DNA from: Corynebacterium alimapuense
GTDB taxonomy: Bacteria; Actinomycetota; Actinomycetes; Mycobacteriales; Mycobacteriaceae
Assembly (NCBI RefSeq): GCF_003716585.1
Contig: NZ_PTJO01000003.1
Coordinates: forward strand, 124,001-188,000
Length of the DNA: 64,000 bases
Reading direction: 5' to 3'
This document shows positions 42,832-53,795 of this stretch, piece by piece (positions within the stretch are counted from its first letter, which is position 1; every line of letters begins with the position of its first letter). A program made the translations under genes and the position numbers. The notes beneath the pieces are model-generated. The model saw nothing but the letters and a program-made list of their open reading frames with translations, was not told the DNA's origin and did no database searches.

Positions 42832-43413
42832 TTATTTCAGGGAAGTGCCATGCAGGATAGCACTAATGGCGCTGACCGCGTCATCGACGTTGTCATTGAC
42901 CACCACGTGATCAAACTCTGCTTGGCTAGCCAGCTCCTTGCGAGCGGTTTCCAATCGGCGTTTGATCACTTCTTGCGTCTCAGTCCCGCGTCCGGTCAAA
43001 CGCTCAACGAGCACCTCCCAGGACGGGGGCGCCAAGAAGACGGTCTCTGCCTCTGGCATTGACTTCTTCACATTTCGAGCGCCTTCGAGGTCAACCTCGA
43101 CTAGTACCGGGCGACCCTGCGCGAGGGCTTCCTGAACCGGCGCGGCCGGAGTACCAGAACGTTGCAGGCCACCGTGGATTTCTGCCCATTCGAGCATCCG
43201 CCCATGATCAATATTGTCCTGGAACTGTTCGACGGAGACAAAGAAATAATCAGTGCCATCTTCCTCGCCCGGGCGTGCCGTGCGAGTAGTCATGGAGACA
43301 CTGAAGTAGAGCTGCTCGACATCAGCGCGTAGGCGATGGACCACAGTGGACTTGCCTACGGCGGAGGGGCCAGCCAGTACAACTAGCCGACCCGTTGAGT
43401 TTTTGCCGGGCAT
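42832..43413 (-). CDS. gmk: Guanylate kinase
   Basis: A 193-residue kinase making GDP from GMP. The P-loop is [14 protein letters not shown] (~residue 16), GMP-binding residues are in [20 protein letters not shown] (~38), and the lid region is around [17 protein letters not shown] followed by [14 protein letters not shown]. It lies 3 bases after mihF and before rpoZ, a conserved actinobacterial arrangement. Confidence 0.96.
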   Translation of the reverse strand: MPGKNSTGRLVVLAGPSAVGKSTVVHRLRADVEQLYFSVSMTTRTARPGEEDGTDYFFVSVEQFQDNIDHGRMLEWAEIHGGLQRSGTPAAPVQEALAQGRPVLVEVDLEGARNVKKSMPEAETVFLAPPSWEVLVERLTGRGTETQEVIKRRLETARKELASQAEFDHVVVNDNVDDAVSAISAILHGTSLK

Positions 43414-43416
43414 GTT

Positions 43417-43740
43417 CTAGTCCTCGGTGAAGCCGAAGCGCTCCAGGAGGGCGCGACGCTGACGGTCGCCGAGGCCACGCAGACGACGAGTCTGGGCGAT
43501 CTCGAGCTCCTCCATGATCTCCTTAGCCTTGACCTTGCCGACCTTGGGAAGGGCTTCCAACAGGGCCGAGACCTTGGTCTTGCCGATGATCTCATCGGTC
43601 TGAGCCTGCTCCAAGACCTCCTTGAGGTTGGTGCCACCGCGCTTGAGCTTTTCCTTGAGCTCTGCACGGGTCTTGCGGGCTTCAGCAGCCTTAGCGAGGG
43701 CATCCTTGCGCTGCTCGTCGGTCAACTTGGGAAGGGCCAC
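43417..43740 (-). CDS. mihF: Integration host factor, actinobacterial type (mIHF)
   Basis: A 107-residue nucleoid-associated DNA-binding protein specific to actinobacteria. It has a long basic N-terminal helix (residues ~8-40, rich in K/R/E) followed by the helix-two-turns-helix DNA-binding part KVSALLEALPKVGKVKAKEIM and the C-terminal RRLRGLGDRQRRALLERFG. It has no sequence relation to the IhfA/IhfB of proteobacteria. Its place before gmk is the standard one and supports the call. Confidence 0.95.
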   Translation of the reverse strand: MALPKLTDEQRKDALAKAAEARKTRAELKEKLKRGGTNLKEVLEQAQTDEIIGKTKVSALLEALPKVGKVKAKEIMEELEIAQTRRLRGLGDRQRRALLERFGFTED

Positions 43741-43887
43741 GGGGTTCCTCCGGTTCAGATGGGGGGGATAATTCGGATAATTCAGCCAAATCTTACAGCC
43801 GATTTCAGCAGTCTACTCATGTGTTTAACCACCTAAGCCTGCTGAACTTGGACCAGTTTAGCACCGGTGCCAGTTCAGTCCTATTGA

Positions 43888-43917
43888 GCGGGCCGTTTTA
43901 GCACGTCAACGGCCCGC
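43888..43917 (-). terminator. Hairpin downstream of pyrF
   Basis: A ten-base-pair GC-rich stem GCGGGCCGTT / AACGGCCCGC with a 10-base loop, 34 bases after the pyrF stop, which ends the pyrimidine operon. The minus-strand side has no T-run, so it may be only a weak or assisted terminator. Confidence 0.6.
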
Positions 43918-43951
43918 AATTTCTAAAGTACCAGGACAGATCCCGATCAGC

Positions 43952-44776
43952 TCACAGGCTGCGACCTGGGAATTCACGGGCAGCAACCAGGGTTGCCTCC
44001 CGTAAATCGGCCACTACCGGCCCCGCAGAGAGCACTGCCCGAGAGATATTCGGGAAGGCTAATTGCTCCACGCCTGAGGCAATTCGGTCGACATCGGCGG
44101 CCGAACCACCCTGGGCTCCGACACCGGGCATCAGCACCGGGCCATTGAGCGCAGAAAGATCTGGAGCCGACGACAAGGTCGCTCCCACGACCACACCAAT
44201 ATTGCCTGCACCCTCATGCCCGGCATTGAGTGCCGCGCACTCATCGACTACTTGCTGGGAGATGCTACGACCGTCCTGCGCCAGGTGGTTTTGCAACACC
44301 ACCGCCTCTGGATTTGAGGTAGCAGCCAACACGAACACTCCCCGACCAGTAGCCTCGGCCAGTTCGAATACGGGAGCCAACGCCCCCACACCTAGATAGG
44401 GCGACACCGTCACCGCATCAGCCCGAAGGGGGGAATCATCCCCCAGCCAAGCTTGGGCGTAGCCGGCCATGGTGGAGCCGATATCGCCACGCTTAGCATC
44501 GGCCACCGTGAGGCAACCTGCCTCGCGTAGCTGGGCAAGGGTATCTTCCAACACCTTGAATCCAGCGGAACCGAATCGCTCGTAGAAGGCAACCTGTGGC
44601 TTAACCAATGCGGCGGTGTCGGCGAAAGCCTCCACACACCGTTGGCTAAACTCGGCCAACCCGGCGACATCATCGCTGAGCCCCCAGGCTTTAAGCAGGG
44701 AGGCATGCGGATCGATGCCGACGCAGAGGCGTCCGCGGTCAGCGGCGGCGTCGAGAAGCTGTTGGCCGAACGTCAC
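43952..44776 (-). CDS. pyrF: Orotidine 5'-phosphate decarboxylase
   Basis: A 274-residue enzyme of the long (type 2) family, the last step of UMP synthesis. The catalytic core TVADAKRGDIGSTMAGY (~residue 95) with the Lys and two Asp is evident. LCVGIDPHASLLKAWGL is near the N-terminus, and PGVGAQGGSAADV near the C-terminus closes the phosphate site. Its start is 2 bases after the carB stop, so it ends pyrR-pyrB-pyrC-carA-carB-pyrF. Confidence 0.96.
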   Translation of the reverse strand: MTFGQQLLDAAADRGRLCVGIDPHASLLKAWGLSDDVAGLAEFSQRCVEAFADTAALVKPQVAFYERFGSAGFKVLEDTLAQLREAGCLTVADAKRGDIGSTMAGYAQAWLGDDSPLRADAVTVSPYLGVGALAPVFELAEATGRGVFVLAATSNPEAVVLQNHLAQDGRSISQQVVDECAALNAGHEGAGNIGVVVGATLSSAPDLSALNGPVLMPGVGAQGGSAADVDRIASGVEQLAFPNISRAVLSAGPVVADLREATLVAAREFPGRSL

Positions 44777-44778
44777 TA

Positions 44779-47700
44779 TTACTGCCCCACCGAGTGATCG
44801 AGTTCCTGCAAAGCGCGGACCTCAAGGTTGCCCTTGCGCATGGCCTCAATGCCCTGGACTGCCGCAGTGACACCCTGAACGGTGGTCACTAGTGCCACGC
44901 CAACGCTCACGGCGGCTGCGCGGATGTCATAGCCATCATGGCGCGCACCGGCGGAACCGGCTGGGGTGTTGAGGATCAAGTCGATCTTGCGGCCTAAGAT
45001 CAGGTCGACGATCGAGTCACCTTCAGCGCCTTCGCGGACATCGGAGGCCTTTTGGACGGTCTCACAATCAATGCCATTGCGGCGCAACATCGCGGCGGTT
45101 CCGGCAGTGGCGAAGATGGTAAAGCCCAAGCTCGAGAGGCGCTGGATCGGGAAAATCAGGGTGCGCTTGTCGCGGTTAGCCACGGAGACGAACACGTTGC
45201 CAGAGGTCGGAAGCTCGCCGAAAGCAGCGGCCTCGGCCTTGGCGTAGGCGGCACCAAAGTTGTCCGATAGGCCCATGACTTCACCGGTGGATTTCATCTC
45301 CGGGCTCAACAGGGTATCCAGCATGGATCCATCTGGGCGGCGGAACCGGTTGAAAGGCAAGACTGCTTCCTTGACCGCGATGGCATGATCCAACGGCAGC
45401 GAGCCACCGTCATAAGCCGTGGGGATCATTCCTTCAGCCTTGAGCTCATCCAGGCTAGCGCCGAGCATGATCCGAGAAGCAGCCTTGGCCAGGTGCACAC
45501 CAGTGGCCTTGGAGACGAATGGCACCGTACGCGAGGCGCGCGGGTTGGCCTCAATGACGTAGAGAATATCGTCCTTGAGTGCGAACTGAACGTTCATCAA
45601 ACCCTTGACACCGATACCGTGAGCCAGTGCCGCGGTAGAACGGCGGACCTGCTCGATATCTTCCGCACCAAGCGTCATTGGCGGCAAGGCACAGGCCGAG
45701 TCGCCGGAGTGAATGCCGGCTTCCTCGATATGCTCCATGACTCCGGCTAGGTAGACATCATCGCCGTCGCACAGGGCGTCAACGTCGATCTCGATGGCGG
45801 AGTCGAGGAAGCGGTCAACCAGGACTGGGTGCTCCGGGTTGAGCTCAGTGGAGCGCTCAATGTAGTCGAGCAATGCGGCCTCGTCGTAGACGATTTCCAT
45901 GCCGCGTCCACCCAGAACATAGGAAGGACGCACCAAGACCGGGTAGCCGATCTCATTGGCCACATCGCGGGCCTGCTCGAAGGAAATAGCCGTACCAAAG
46001 GCCGGAGCAGGCAGCTCAGCCAGGCGCAGGACCTCGCCGAACTCGCCGCGGTCCTCGGCCAGGTTGATGGCCTCGGGAGAAGTACCCACGACCGGAACAC
46101 CTGCATCAGCCAGCTGCTGAGCCAGACCCAGCGGAGTCTGACCGCCGAGCTGAACGATCACGCCAGCCACGGTGCCGGAGGTGGCCTCTGCGTGGTAGAC
46201 CTCCATGACATCTTCGAAGGTCAGCGGCTCAAAGTAGAGACGATCGGCGGTGTCATAGTCAGTGGAGACGGTCTCCGGGTTGCAGTTGACCATGATGGTC
46301 TCGTAGCCCACTCGGGACAGCTCGAGTGCGGCGTGAACACAGGAGTAGTCGAACTCGATGCCCTGGCCAATGCGGTTAGGGCCGGAGCCGAGAATGATGA
46401 CCTTGTCTTTTTCGGTCTGCGGTGCGACCTCGGACTCGGCATCAGGGTCTAGCTCATAAGCGGAGTAGTGGTACGGAGTCTTCGCTTCGAACTCGGCGGC
46501 ACAGGTATCCACGGTCTTGAACACCGGGCGAATACCCAGCGACCAGCGCAGACGACGTACACCGGTCTCTCCGGCGAACTCTGGGCGCAGAGCCGCGATC
46601 TGTGCGTCGGACAGGCCCAGGTACTTGGCCTCACGCAGCAGATCTTCGTCGAGCACAGGAGCATCCTGCAGAATCTGGCGGAAATCGACGAGCTCTTTGA
46701 GCTCAGCCAGGAACCAAGGGTCAATGGAGGAAGCTTCATAAGCTTGCTCGATGCTTGCACCTAGACGCAGAGCGAGCTCGACGTCGTACATGCGGCCCTC
46801 AGTGGGACGCTTAAGGTCAGCCAGGACCGCCTCGAGGTCGCCGGCACGCTCGCCAGCGAAGAACTCATCGGGCTTAGTCCAGAAACCAGCCTGCTTTTGC
46901 TCGAGCGAGCGCATGACCTTGTTGAGCCCGGAGATGTAGTTACGGCCAATACCCATGGCCTCACCGACGGACTTCATCGTGGTGGTCAGGGTGTCGTCGG
47001 CGCCGGGGAACTTCTCGAAGGCAAAGCGCGGGGCCTTGACGATGACGTAGTCCAAGGTCGGCTCGAACGCGGCCGGGGTGACGCCGGTGATGTCGTTGGT
47101 GATCTCATCCAAGGTGTAGCCAATCGCCAGCTTGGCGGCGATCTTGGCAATCGGGAATCCAGTGGCCTTCGAAGCCAGTGCGGAGGAACGCGACACGCGC
47201 GGGTTCATCTCGATGGTGATCAACCGGCCATCGACGGGGTTGATGGCGAACTGGATGTTGCAGCCACCGGTGTCCACACCTACTGCACGGATGATCGCGA
47301 TACCAAGGTCGCGCAGTTTCTGGAACTCGCGGTCAGTTAGGGTCAGCGCCGGGGCGATGGTCACCGAGTCACCGGTGTGCACGCCCATGGCGTCAACGTT
47401 TTCGATGGAGGCGATGACCACGACGTTGTCATCACCATCACGCATGAGCTCGAGCTCAAATTCCTTCCAGCCGAGGATGGACTCCTCGATCAGGACGTTG
47501 GCCTCCGGGGAGGCTGCGAGGCCACCGCCGGCGATGCGGTTGAGGTCTTCGTCGTTATAAGCCAAGCCGGAGCCCAGTCCACCCATGGTGAAGGAAGGGC
47601 GCACGACTACCGGCCAACCGAGCTCTTCGACGGTCGCGCGGACCTCGTCCATGTTGTGGCAGACGTTAGAGCGAGCGGATTCGCCACCGACGGAGGCAAC

Positions 47701-48120
47701 GATGTCTTTGAACTTCTGGCGATCCTCGCCGCGCTCAATGGCATCGATGTCAGCGCCGATGAGCTCGACTCCAAACTTATCCAGGATGCCCAGGCGATCG
47801 AGCTGGATGGCAGCGTTGAGTGCGGTCTGTCCGCCCAAGGTAGCCAGTACAGCGTCGATCGGGTGGCCCTGCTCGATCTCCTTTTCGAAGATCTTCTCGA
47901 TGTATTCCGGCTGGATCGGCTCGACGTAGGTGTGGTCGGCAAACTCCGGGTCGGTCATGATGGTGGCCGGGTTGGAGTTGATGAGGCTGACCCGCAGGCC
48001 CTCTTCTTTGAGAACACGGCAGGCCTGGGTGCCGGAGTAGTCAAACTCGCAGGCCTGGCCGATGACGATGGGACCGGATCCGATGACCAGGACGTGGTTG
48101 ATGTCGTTGCGCTTAGGCAT
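44779..48120 (-). CDS. carB: Carbamoyl-phosphate synthase, large subunit
   Basis: A 1113-residue enzyme in two homologous halves, each an ATP-grasp synthetase. The first half opens with [19 protein letters not shown], the second (from ~residue 560) with [18 protein letters not shown]. Each half has its own carbamate/phosphate grasp signature ([13 protein letters not shown] and [15 protein letters not shown]). The C-terminal ~140 residues form the allosteric MGS-like domain ([15 protein letters not shown]). It pairs with CarA, encoded 26 bases upstream, to feed both pyrimidines and arginine. Confidence 0.97.
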   Translation of the reverse strand: MPKRNDINHVLVIGSGPIVIGQACEFDYSGTQACRVLKEEGLRVSLINSNPATIMTDPEFADHTYVEPIQPEYIEKIFEKEIEQGHPIDAVLATLGGQTALNAAIQLDRLGILDKFGVELIGADIDAIERGEDRQKFKDIVASVGGESARSNVCHNMDEVRATVEELGWPVVVRPSFTMGGLGSGLAYNDEDLNRIAGGGLAASPEANVLIEESILGWKEFELELMRDGDDNVVVIASIENVDAMGVHTGDSVTIAPALTLTDREFQKLRDLGIAIIRAVGVDTGGCNIQFAINPVDGRLITIEMNPRVSRSSALASKATGFPIAKIAAKLAIGYTLDEITNDITGVTPAAFEPTLDYVIVKAPRFAFEKFPGADDTLTTTMKSVGEAMGIGRNYISGLNKVMRSLEQKQAGFWTKPDEFFAGERAGDLEAVLADLKRPTEGRMYDVELALRLGASIEQAYEASSIDPWFLAELKELVDFRQILQDAPVLDEDLLREAKYLGLSDAQIAALRPEFAGETGVRRLRWSLGIRPVFKTVDTCAAEFEAKTPYHYSAYELDPDAESEVAPQTEKDKVIILGSGPNRIGQGIEFDYSCVHAALELSRVGYETIMVNCNPETVSTDYDTADRLYFEPLTFEDVMEVYHAEATSGTVAGVIVQLGGQTPLGLAQQLADAGVPVVGTSPEAINLAEDRGEFGEVLRLAELPAPAFGTAISFEQARDVANEIGYPVLVRPSYVLGGRGMEIVYDEAALLDYIERSTELNPEHPVLVDRFLDSAIEIDVDALCDGDDVYLAGVMEHIEEAGIHSGDSACALPPMTLGAEDIEQVRRSTAALAHGIGVKGLMNVQFALKDDILYVIEANPRASRTVPFVSKATGVHLAKAASRIMLGASLDELKAEGMIPTAYDGGSLPLDHAIAVKEAVLPFNRFRRPDGSMLDTLLSPEMKSTGEVMGLSDNFGAAYAKAEAAAFGELPTSGNVFVSVANRDKRTLIFPIQRLSSLGFTIFATAGTAAMLRRNGIDCETVQKASDVREGAEGDSIVDLILGRKIDLILNTPAGSAGARHDGYDIRAAAVSVGVALVTTVQGVTAAVQGIEAMRKGNLEVRALQELDHSVGQ

Positions 48121-48146
48121 AGTTTTTTCAGTACCTTCCTGGTTCT

Positions 48147-49295
48147 TTACTTCGCGGACTCGTCCATCAAGGCGATGAACTGGTCGAACAGCGGGCTAGC
48201 GTCGTGGGGGCCGGCGGCGGATTCCGGATGGTACTGCACGGAGAAGGCCATGCCGTTATCGAGGGCAACTCCCTCAACCGTCTGATCGTTGAGGCACACG
48301 TGGGTCACTCGAGCCGGGCCGAAATCGGTCTCGAAGCTCTCCCCTGCCGGGGTCTCAAGTGCGAAGCCGTGATTCTGAGAGGTGATATCGATCTTTCCGG
48401 TGACCTTGTTGATTACTGGAACGTTGATACCGCGGTGACCGAACTTGAGCTTGAAGGTGCCAAGGCCCAGTGCGCGGCCCAAGATCTGGTTGCCGAAGCA
48501 AATACCAAACAGTGGGATCTTGGCTTCGATGACCTTGCGGGCCACCTCCACCATTTTGTCGGCGGTCGCCGGGTCACCAGGACCGTTGGAGAAAAACACC
48601 CCGTCTGGGTGGTACTGCGCCAACTCCTCGAAGGGAGTGTTCGCCGGAACGACGATGCTGCGGATGCCGCGCTTGGCAAAGTTATTCGGGGTGGCGGATT
48701 TAATACCCAAGTCATAGGCGACGATGGTGTATTTCTGCTCGCCTTGAGCCGGTACCTCATAGACCACATCGGTGGAGACCTCAGCGGAGAGATCCGCGCC
48801 TGCCATCGACGGCTGCGCTGCTACCTCGGCGACGAGTTTTTCCACCGGAGCGGTGGCTTGGTCGCCGATAAAGATTCCGGCGCCCATAGCACCGTGGTCG
48901 CGCAGGTGGCGAACCAATGCACGCGTATCGACGCCCTGGATGCCCACGACATCCTGGGCTTCCATCTCGGCGGTCAGGGTGCGCTGCGCGCGCCAGTTAG
49001 ATACGCGGTGGGCCAGGTCACGGATGACTAGGCCGGCGACCCAGATGCGCTCATCATAGGATTCGCTGTCCTCATCGTTCCAGCCGGTATTACCGATCTG
49101 CGGGGCGGTAGCCACGACGATCTGCCGGTGGTAGGAGGGGTCAGTCATGGTCTCCTGGTAGCCGGTCATGGCGGTGGTGAACACGGCCTCACCGAAAGTG
49201 GTGCGGGCTGCTCCGAAGCTATAGCCGCGGAATACACGACCGTCCGCGAGGACGAGAACTGCGGGGACCCGGTTCGGGCGGGTGGAGGACGTCAA
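48147..49295 (-). CDS. carA: Carbamoyl-phosphate synthase, small (glutaminase) subunit
   Basis: About 382 residues. The N-terminal domain has [14 protein letters not shown] and [17 protein letters not shown]. The C-terminal class I glutamine amidotransferase has the nucleophile cysteine in [14 protein letters not shown] (the common GHQ is GNQ here) and the His-Glu pair in [15 protein letters not shown] 49295 is chosen because GAAAGG lies 7 bases before it; the frame is open to an ATG at 49340 with no ribosome site. It sits between pyrC and carB. Confidence 0.94.
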   Translation of the reverse strand: MTSSTRPNRVPAVLVLADGRVFRGYSFGAARTTFGEAVFTTAMTGYQETMTDPSYHRQIVVATAPQIGNTGWNDEDSESYDERIWVAGLVIRDLAHRVSNWRAQRTLTAEMEAQDVVGIQGVDTRALVRHLRDHGAMGAGIFIGDQATAPVEKLVAEVAAQPSMAGADLSAEVSTDVVYEVPAQGEQKYTIVAYDLGIKSATPNNFAKRGIRSIVVPANTPFEELAQYHPDGVFFSNGPGDPATADKMVEVARKVIEAKIPLFGICFGNQILGRALGLGTFKLKFGHRGINVPVINKVTGKIDITSQNHGFALETPAGESFETDFGPARVTHVCLNDQTVEGVALDNGMAFSVQYHPESAAGPHDASPLFDQFIALMDESAK

Positions 49296-49372
49296 GGCGT
49301 CACCTTTCACAGGATTAGTGCGGGAAGAATACATATTCATATTATTCAGGTCTCTGTATCTTATACGAAAGT

Positions 49373-50728
49373 CTACGCTGCCTCGAACGGCTCAGCAGGA
49401 ATGCCGTTCACACAGGTCAACCGACCGCGCAGGACAGTGGTGGTCACCCGGGTGGCAAATTCCATGCCCTCATAGGGATTATTTTCCGACTTCGAGGCCA
49501 TCTCCCCTCCGCGTGCAGTCCAGGAAGAACCTGGATCAATAAGCGTCAGGTTCGCCGGCTCGCCGACCGCAATCGGCCGACCATGACCGGGCAAGCGCAC
49601 GATCTCAGCGGGGCGTTCACTCATCACCTTGGCCACCCAGCGCCAATCAGCACGGCCGGAGCGTACGAAGATCTCCGCGATGATCGCTAGAGAAGTCTCC
49701 AGACCCAGCATGCCGGGACGGGCGTGCTCAAACTCGCAGCACTTTTCCTCCGAACCATGCGGGGCGTGGTCAGTGGCCACACAGTCGATGATTCCCTCGA
49801 GTAGTGCCTCACGTAGTGCCAGAGTGTCGTGCTCCTCGCGCAGCGGCGGGTTGACCCGATAGACACCGTCATAGGAGTTGAGCTTTTCATCGGTCAGCAG
49901 CAAATGGTGCGGGGTGGCCTCAGCAGTCATCGGGATGCCTTGGCCCTTGGCCCACTTAACCAGCTCGACGGTGCCGGTAGTCGAGGCATGGCAGACATGC
50001 ACTCGGTTGCCGTAGTCACGGGCCAGCAGTGCATCGCGGGCCACGATGGACTCTTCGGCAGCACGCGGCCAACCGCGCAGACCCAACTTGGCTGCGGTCT
50101 CGCCCTCATGAGCGACCGCGCCTTCGGTCAAACGGGGCTCTTCTGAGTGCTGAGCCAGCAGCACGTCCTGGCCTTTGGCGTATTCCAATGCTCGGCGCAT
50201 GATCATCGGATTATCCACGCACTTGCCGTCATCGGAGAACATCCGAACCTTAGCCTGGGAGCTGGCCATCATGCCGAACTCAGTGAGCTCTTTGCCCGCC
50301 AGTCCTTTGGTGATCGAGCCGACGGGGTGCACATCGCAAATACCGGCGTATTGGCTCTTGAACCAGACGGATTCAGCAATCACCGGCTGATCAGTGACCG
50401 GGCTGGTGTTAGCCATGGTGAACACTGCTGTGAATCCACCCTTGGCGGCAGCCTGGGAACCGGAGACGATGGTCTCGGTGTCTTCTCGGCCGGGCTCGCG
50501 CAGGTGAACATGAATATCAACCAGGCCGGGCAGCAGGACCTCGCCGTGCCCCGCGACCGTGTGGTCAGTCTCGGTGTCTCGGTCAGCGTCCACGGAGGTG
50601 ATCACGCCATCTTCGATCAGGACGGTGACGGGCTCGCCTTCGCCGTAAAGGCGAACGTCGACAAGCTTGAGGGTGCCTTTGGCCGGAGGTGCTAGCGGGC
50701 CGGTTGCCGGAAAATCGGTGTGGGTCAT
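49373..50728 (-). CDS. pyrC: Dihydroorotase
   Basis: A 451-residue zinc amidohydrolase closing carbamoyl-aspartate to dihydroorotate. Metal motif [15 protein letters not shown] (~residue 70), [31 protein letters not shown] and [14 protein letters not shown] with the catalytic Asp are visible. ATG 50728 has AAGGAG just upstream, and the start overlaps the pyrB stop by 4 bases. A 77-base gap separates it from carA. Confidence 0.96.
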   Translation of the reverse strand: MTHTDFPATGPLAPPAKGTLKLVDVRLYGEGEPVTVLIEDGVITSVDADRDTETDHTVAGHGEVLLPGLVDIHVHLREPGREDTETIVSGSQAAAKGGFTAVFTMANTSPVTDQPVIAESVWFKSQYAGICDVHPVGSITKGLAGKELTEFGMMASSQAKVRMFSDDGKCVDNPMIMRRALEYAKGQDVLLAQHSEEPRLTEGAVAHEGETAAKLGLRGWPRAAEESIVARDALLARDYGNRVHVCHASTTGTVELVKWAKGQGIPMTAEATPHHLLLTDEKLNSYDGVYRVNPPLREEHDTLALREALLEGIIDCVATDHAPHGSEEKCCEFEHARPGMLGLETSLAIIAEIFVRSGRADWRWVAKVMSERPAEIVRLPGHGRPIAVGEPANLTLIDPGSSWTARGGEMASKSENNPYEGMEFATRVTTTVLRGRLTCVNGIPAEPFEAA

Positions 50729-51687
50729 GCGTGCTCCTTGACGGGCTGGTGATCGGCGGAATTCTCGCCGACGAGGAGGGTGAACAAAACTGCCATGCGC
50801 AGGTGAACTCCGTTGTTGACCTGTTGAAGGACAGCAGCGTTGTCATAATCGGCGACCGCGTAATTGATCTCCATGCCGCGCAGCATCGGGCCCGGGTGCA
50901 TGATGATTGCCCCGGGTTTCATCTTTGCCGCGCGCTGCTTGGACAGACCATAGAAAGTCGCGTATTCGCGGTGGGAGGGGAAAAACCCGCCCTGCATCCG
51001 CTCAGTCTGGACGCGCAACATCATCACGACGTCGGCATCCGGGATCTCAGCATCGAAGTCCAAGGCAGTGCGCACTGGCCAATTGGCCACGCCAGCCGGC
51101 AACAAGGTCGGCGGAGCAACCAAGACCACCTCGGCGCCTAGCGCAGCGAGCAGATCAACATTCGAGCGCACAACGCGCGAGTGCAGTACGTCGCCGACGA
51201 TGAGGACCTTGCGACCCTTGACATCGCCGATGCGCTGACGCATGGTCACCGCATCCAATAGTGCTTGGGTGGGGTGCTGATGAGAGCCATCGCCTGCGTT
51301 AATCACGCTCGGGCCCACCCCATTAGGAGCAACCCAATCGGCTACCAGTTGTGCGGCACCCGAAGATGGGTGGCGCATGATGATCGCATCCGCCCCGATT
51401 GAGGCCAAGGTCATCGCGGTGTCTTTGAGTGATTCACCCTTTTTCACCGAAGAAGACGACGCCGAAAGGTTAATGACATCGGCGCTCATCCACTTGCCCG
51501 CGGTTTCAAAAGAAGAGCGGGTGCGGGTGGAGTTTTCATAAAACAGCGAGTAAATCGTCCGGCCGCGCAAGGTAGGCAGCTTCTTGATCTCTCGGCCTTC
51601 GAGCGCTTCCCGAAAACGATCGGCCTCATCCATCAAGCCGATGATCTGATCGCGGCTCAAGTCCGCGATGGACAGCAAATGCTTCAT
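50725..51687 (-). CDS. pyrB: Aspartate carbamoyltransferase catalytic subunit
   Basis: A 320-residue enzyme joining carbamoyl phosphate and aspartate. The carbamoyl-phosphate motif [17 protein letters not shown] (~residue 50), [13 protein letters not shown] (~105) and the aspartate loop [14 protein letters not shown] (~134) are all complete. Translation is coupled to pyrR and pyrC through 4-base ATGA overlaps at both ends. No regulatory chain is encoded nearby, as expected for this lineage. Confidence 0.97.
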   Translation of the reverse strand: MKHLLSIADLSRDQIIGLMDEADRFREALEGREIKKLPTLRGRTIYSLFYENSTRTRSSFETAGKWMSADVINLSASSSSVKKGESLKDTAMTLASIGADAIIMRHPSSGAAQLVADWVAPNGVGPSVINAGDGSHQHPTQALLDAVTMRQRIGDVKGRKVLIVGDVLHSRVVRSNVDLLAALGAEVVLVAPPTLLPAGVANWPVRTALDFDAEIPDADVVMMLRVQTERMQGGFFPSHREYATFYGLSKQRAAKMKPGAIIMHPGPMLRGMEINYAVADYDNAAVLQQVNNGVHLRMAVLFTLLVGENSADHQPVKEHA

Positions 51688-52271
51688 CGATTGTTCTCCC
51701 GGTGCTCAGGGTGGGACAAAACAACCGCGTCACGGCCATCAATATCCCGGAGTAGGACGCTGACATCCTCCCAGCGTGAGGTGGGCAGATTCTTGCCCAC
51801 ATAATCGGCCCGGATGGGCAGCTGACGATGACCCCGGTCAACCAGGACCGCCAATTGGATGTTCTCCGGACGGCCAATATCGCGCAGGGCATCCAAGGCT
51901 GCGCGAATGGTGCGACCGGAAAAGAGCACGTCATCTACTAAGACGACCGTGCGACCATCAATTCCCGCGGTGGGAATCGTGGTGGGTTTCAACGCGCGAT
52001 GAGGCTTCGAGCCCAAATCATCACGGTAGAGGGTGATATCAAGGGCGCCGACGGGCACAGCCACGCCGGAAAATTCCTCGATCTTTGCGGCCAGACGTTC
52101 AGCCAAGGGCACTCCCCCCGAAGGGATGCCCAAGAGCAAAACCGGCAGCGCGTCGGCGGAATCCAACGCGGTCTTCTCGATGATCTGGTGCGCGATGCGT
52201 GCGACTGTGCGTGCAACGTCGTCGGAGCCAAGTAGCTCGACAGACGTGGCAGGGACATTGCTTTCACTCAT
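51684..52271 (-). CDS. pyrR: Pyrimidine operon regulator PyrR / uracil phosphoribosyltransferase
   Basis: A 195-residue PRTase-fold RNA-binding protein. It senses UMP/UTP and binds a loop in the pyr mRNA leader, and often has weak uracil phosphoribosyltransferase activity. The PRPP motif is [19 protein letters not shown] (~residue 107), and [15 protein letters not shown] lies near the start of the catalytic core. The ATG at 52271 follows AAGGAGGT. It is the first gene of the pyrimidine operon, and the leader just upstream contains a matching hairpin. Confidence 0.95.
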   Translation of the reverse strand: MSESNVPATSVELLGSDDVARTVARIAHQIIEKTALDSADALPVLLLGIPSGGVPLAERLAAKIEEFSGVAVPVGALDITLYRDDLGSKPHRALKPTTIPTAGIDGRTVVLVDDVLFSGRTIRAALDALRDIGRPENIQLAVLVDRGHRQLPIRADYVGKNLPTSRWEDVSVLLRDIDGRDAVVLSHPEHRENNR

Positions 52272-52275
52272 CGTG

Positions 52276-52305
52276 ACCTCCTTCCCCGCCTCTCTGTGCG
52301 GTACT
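52276..52305 (-). promoter_or_regulatory. Probable PyrR-binding leader hairpin overlapping the pyrR translation-start region
   Basis: On the minus strand CCGC-ACAGAGAG-GCGG (52301 down to 52286) forms a short stem with a purine loop. It resembles the PyrR binding loop, which contains an AGAGAGG-like core. The ribosome site AGGAGGT lies a few bases further on, only ~10 bases before the pyrR ATG. This fits translational repression by PyrR, as described for mycobacterial pyr operons, rather than transcription attenuation. Function is inferred. Confidence 0.6.
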
Positions 52306-52418
52306 TAAAGGATGCCTGTCTATGGCGAATGATGTCTATGCTTGTAAGACTGCTGCTGATCTTAGCACCACGCACCCTGAACCGGGTGCGTATCTCAACG
52401 ACGAAAGGGATCGAACCC

Positions 52419-53795
52419 GTGAGTCTTAGCGCCAAGCACGTCGTCCCCGCCACTAGGTCACAGGTCTGGGATTGGCATAGCCGTCAAGGTGCCCTGGCCC
52501 GCCTGACCCCGCCGTTTGCCCCGATCACCCCGGTGTCCCAGGCTGAAAGCCTGGCGAATGGAACCACGATCCTGGCTATGCCCGCCGGATTAAAGTGGAT
52601 CGCACGCCATGACCTTTCTAATTATCGCCGTGGCTACCTCTTTACCGACGTGTGTACGTCTGCGCCCATCAAGATGCTGGCTAATTGGCGACACGTCCAT
52701 GAATTTGCCGACCATGCAGACGGGACGTTGGTCACCGACACCGTCAATACCCGAGTCCCCGGGGCCGCACTGAAGTCGATGTTTGCCTACCGCCAACACC
52801 AGCTGATCAATGACCTCAGCTTCTTAGAGCGCATCAGCCACCTGCAGCCAGAGACTCCCCTGACGGTGGCCATCACCGGTTCCCGTGGGTTGGTGGGCCG
52901 TGCACTTAGCGCGCAGCTGACTACCTCCGGGCATAAGGTCATCCAACTGGTTCGTGGCAACCCCAAGCCCGGCCAGCGCGAATGGGATCTCGTCAGCCCA
53001 GATCCAGAACTACTAGCCGGCGTTGATGTCCTTATTCATCTAGCCGGCGAACCGATCTATGGTCGCTTTAATAACAGCCATAAACAGGCCATCCGTGACT
53101 CACGCATCGAGCCCACCCGCCGCTTGGCGGAATTGGTGTCCAATAGCCCCGATGTGTCCACCATGATCTCTGCCTCAGCGGTGGGCTACTACGGTGCTGA
53201 TCGTGGCGAAGAAGAATTGGACGAGAGCGCTGATCGCGGCGAAGGCTTCCTCGCTGATGTGGTTTCCGATTGGGAAGAAGCCACCACCCCGGCTGCCAAG
53301 GCTGGAAAACGAGTCGTACGTATCCGCACCGGCGCAGTCATCTCCGGCGGCGGCGGACTACTCCCCCTACTCAAGGCACTGTTTTCCACCGGACTAGGCG
53401 GCAGCTTCGGCGATGGCAACTTCTGGTTTTCCTGGATCGCCCTCGATGATCTGACCGACATCATCGTCCGCAGCGCGCTTGATCCCGAACTATCCGGATC
53501 CATCAACGCCACCGCACCCAACCCCGTGCTCAACCGCGAGTTGACCTCTGCGCTCAGCAGCCAGCTCCACCGCCCAGCAATCATCCCCATCCCTACCCTG
53601 GGACCAGCCATCCTGCTGGGCAAAGAAGGCGCCAAGGAACTCGCGCTGGCCGATCAGCGCGTCATTCCGCAAAAGCTTATCGACGCCGCCCACACCTTCC
53701 GCTACCCCACCCTCGCTGAGGCTTTAGCCCATGAACTAGGTGGCGAAGAGCTCTGTGAGCCAGGGGTCGTGGCAGAAGGTGATGAGGTGGAGTGA
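52419..53795 (+). CDS. SRPBCC domain - TIGR01777 epimerase fusion protein
   Basis: About 458 residues. Residues ~1-140 look like a SRPBCC/START-like lipid-binding domain (RSQVWDWHSRQGALARLTPP at the N-terminus). Then a short-chain epimerase domain begins with VAITGSRGLVGRALSAQL (NAD(P)-binding glycines), continues with IHLAGEPI and SAVGYYG (active-site tyrosine region), and ends with FRYPTLAEAL. This two-domain form is common in corynebacteria; its substrate is unknown. GTG 52419 is chosen since AAAGGGA lies 9 bases before it, and the frame otherwise runs back over the pyrR leader. It is divergent from pyrR. Confidence 0.88.
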   Translation: MSLSAKHVVPATRSQVWDWHSRQGALARLTPPFAPITPVSQAESLANGTTILAMPAGLKWIARHDLSNYRRGYLFTDVCTSAPIKMLANWRHVHEFADHADGTLVTDTVNTRVPGAALKSMFAYRQHQLINDLSFLERISHLQPETPLTVAITGSRGLVGRALSAQLTTSGHKVIQLVRGNPKPGQREWDLVSPDPELLAGVDVLIHLAGEPIYGRFNNSHKQAIRDSRIEPTRRLAELVSNSPDVSTMISASAVGYYGADRGEEELDESADRGEGFLADVVSDWEEATTPAAKAGKRVVRIRTGAVISGGGGLLPLLKALFSTGLGGSFGDGNFWFSWIALDDLTDIIVRSALDPELSGSINATAPNPVLNRELTSALSSQLHRPAIIPIPTLGPAILLGKEGAKELALADQRVIPQKLIDAAHTFRYPTLAEALAHELGGEELCEPGVVAEGDEVE

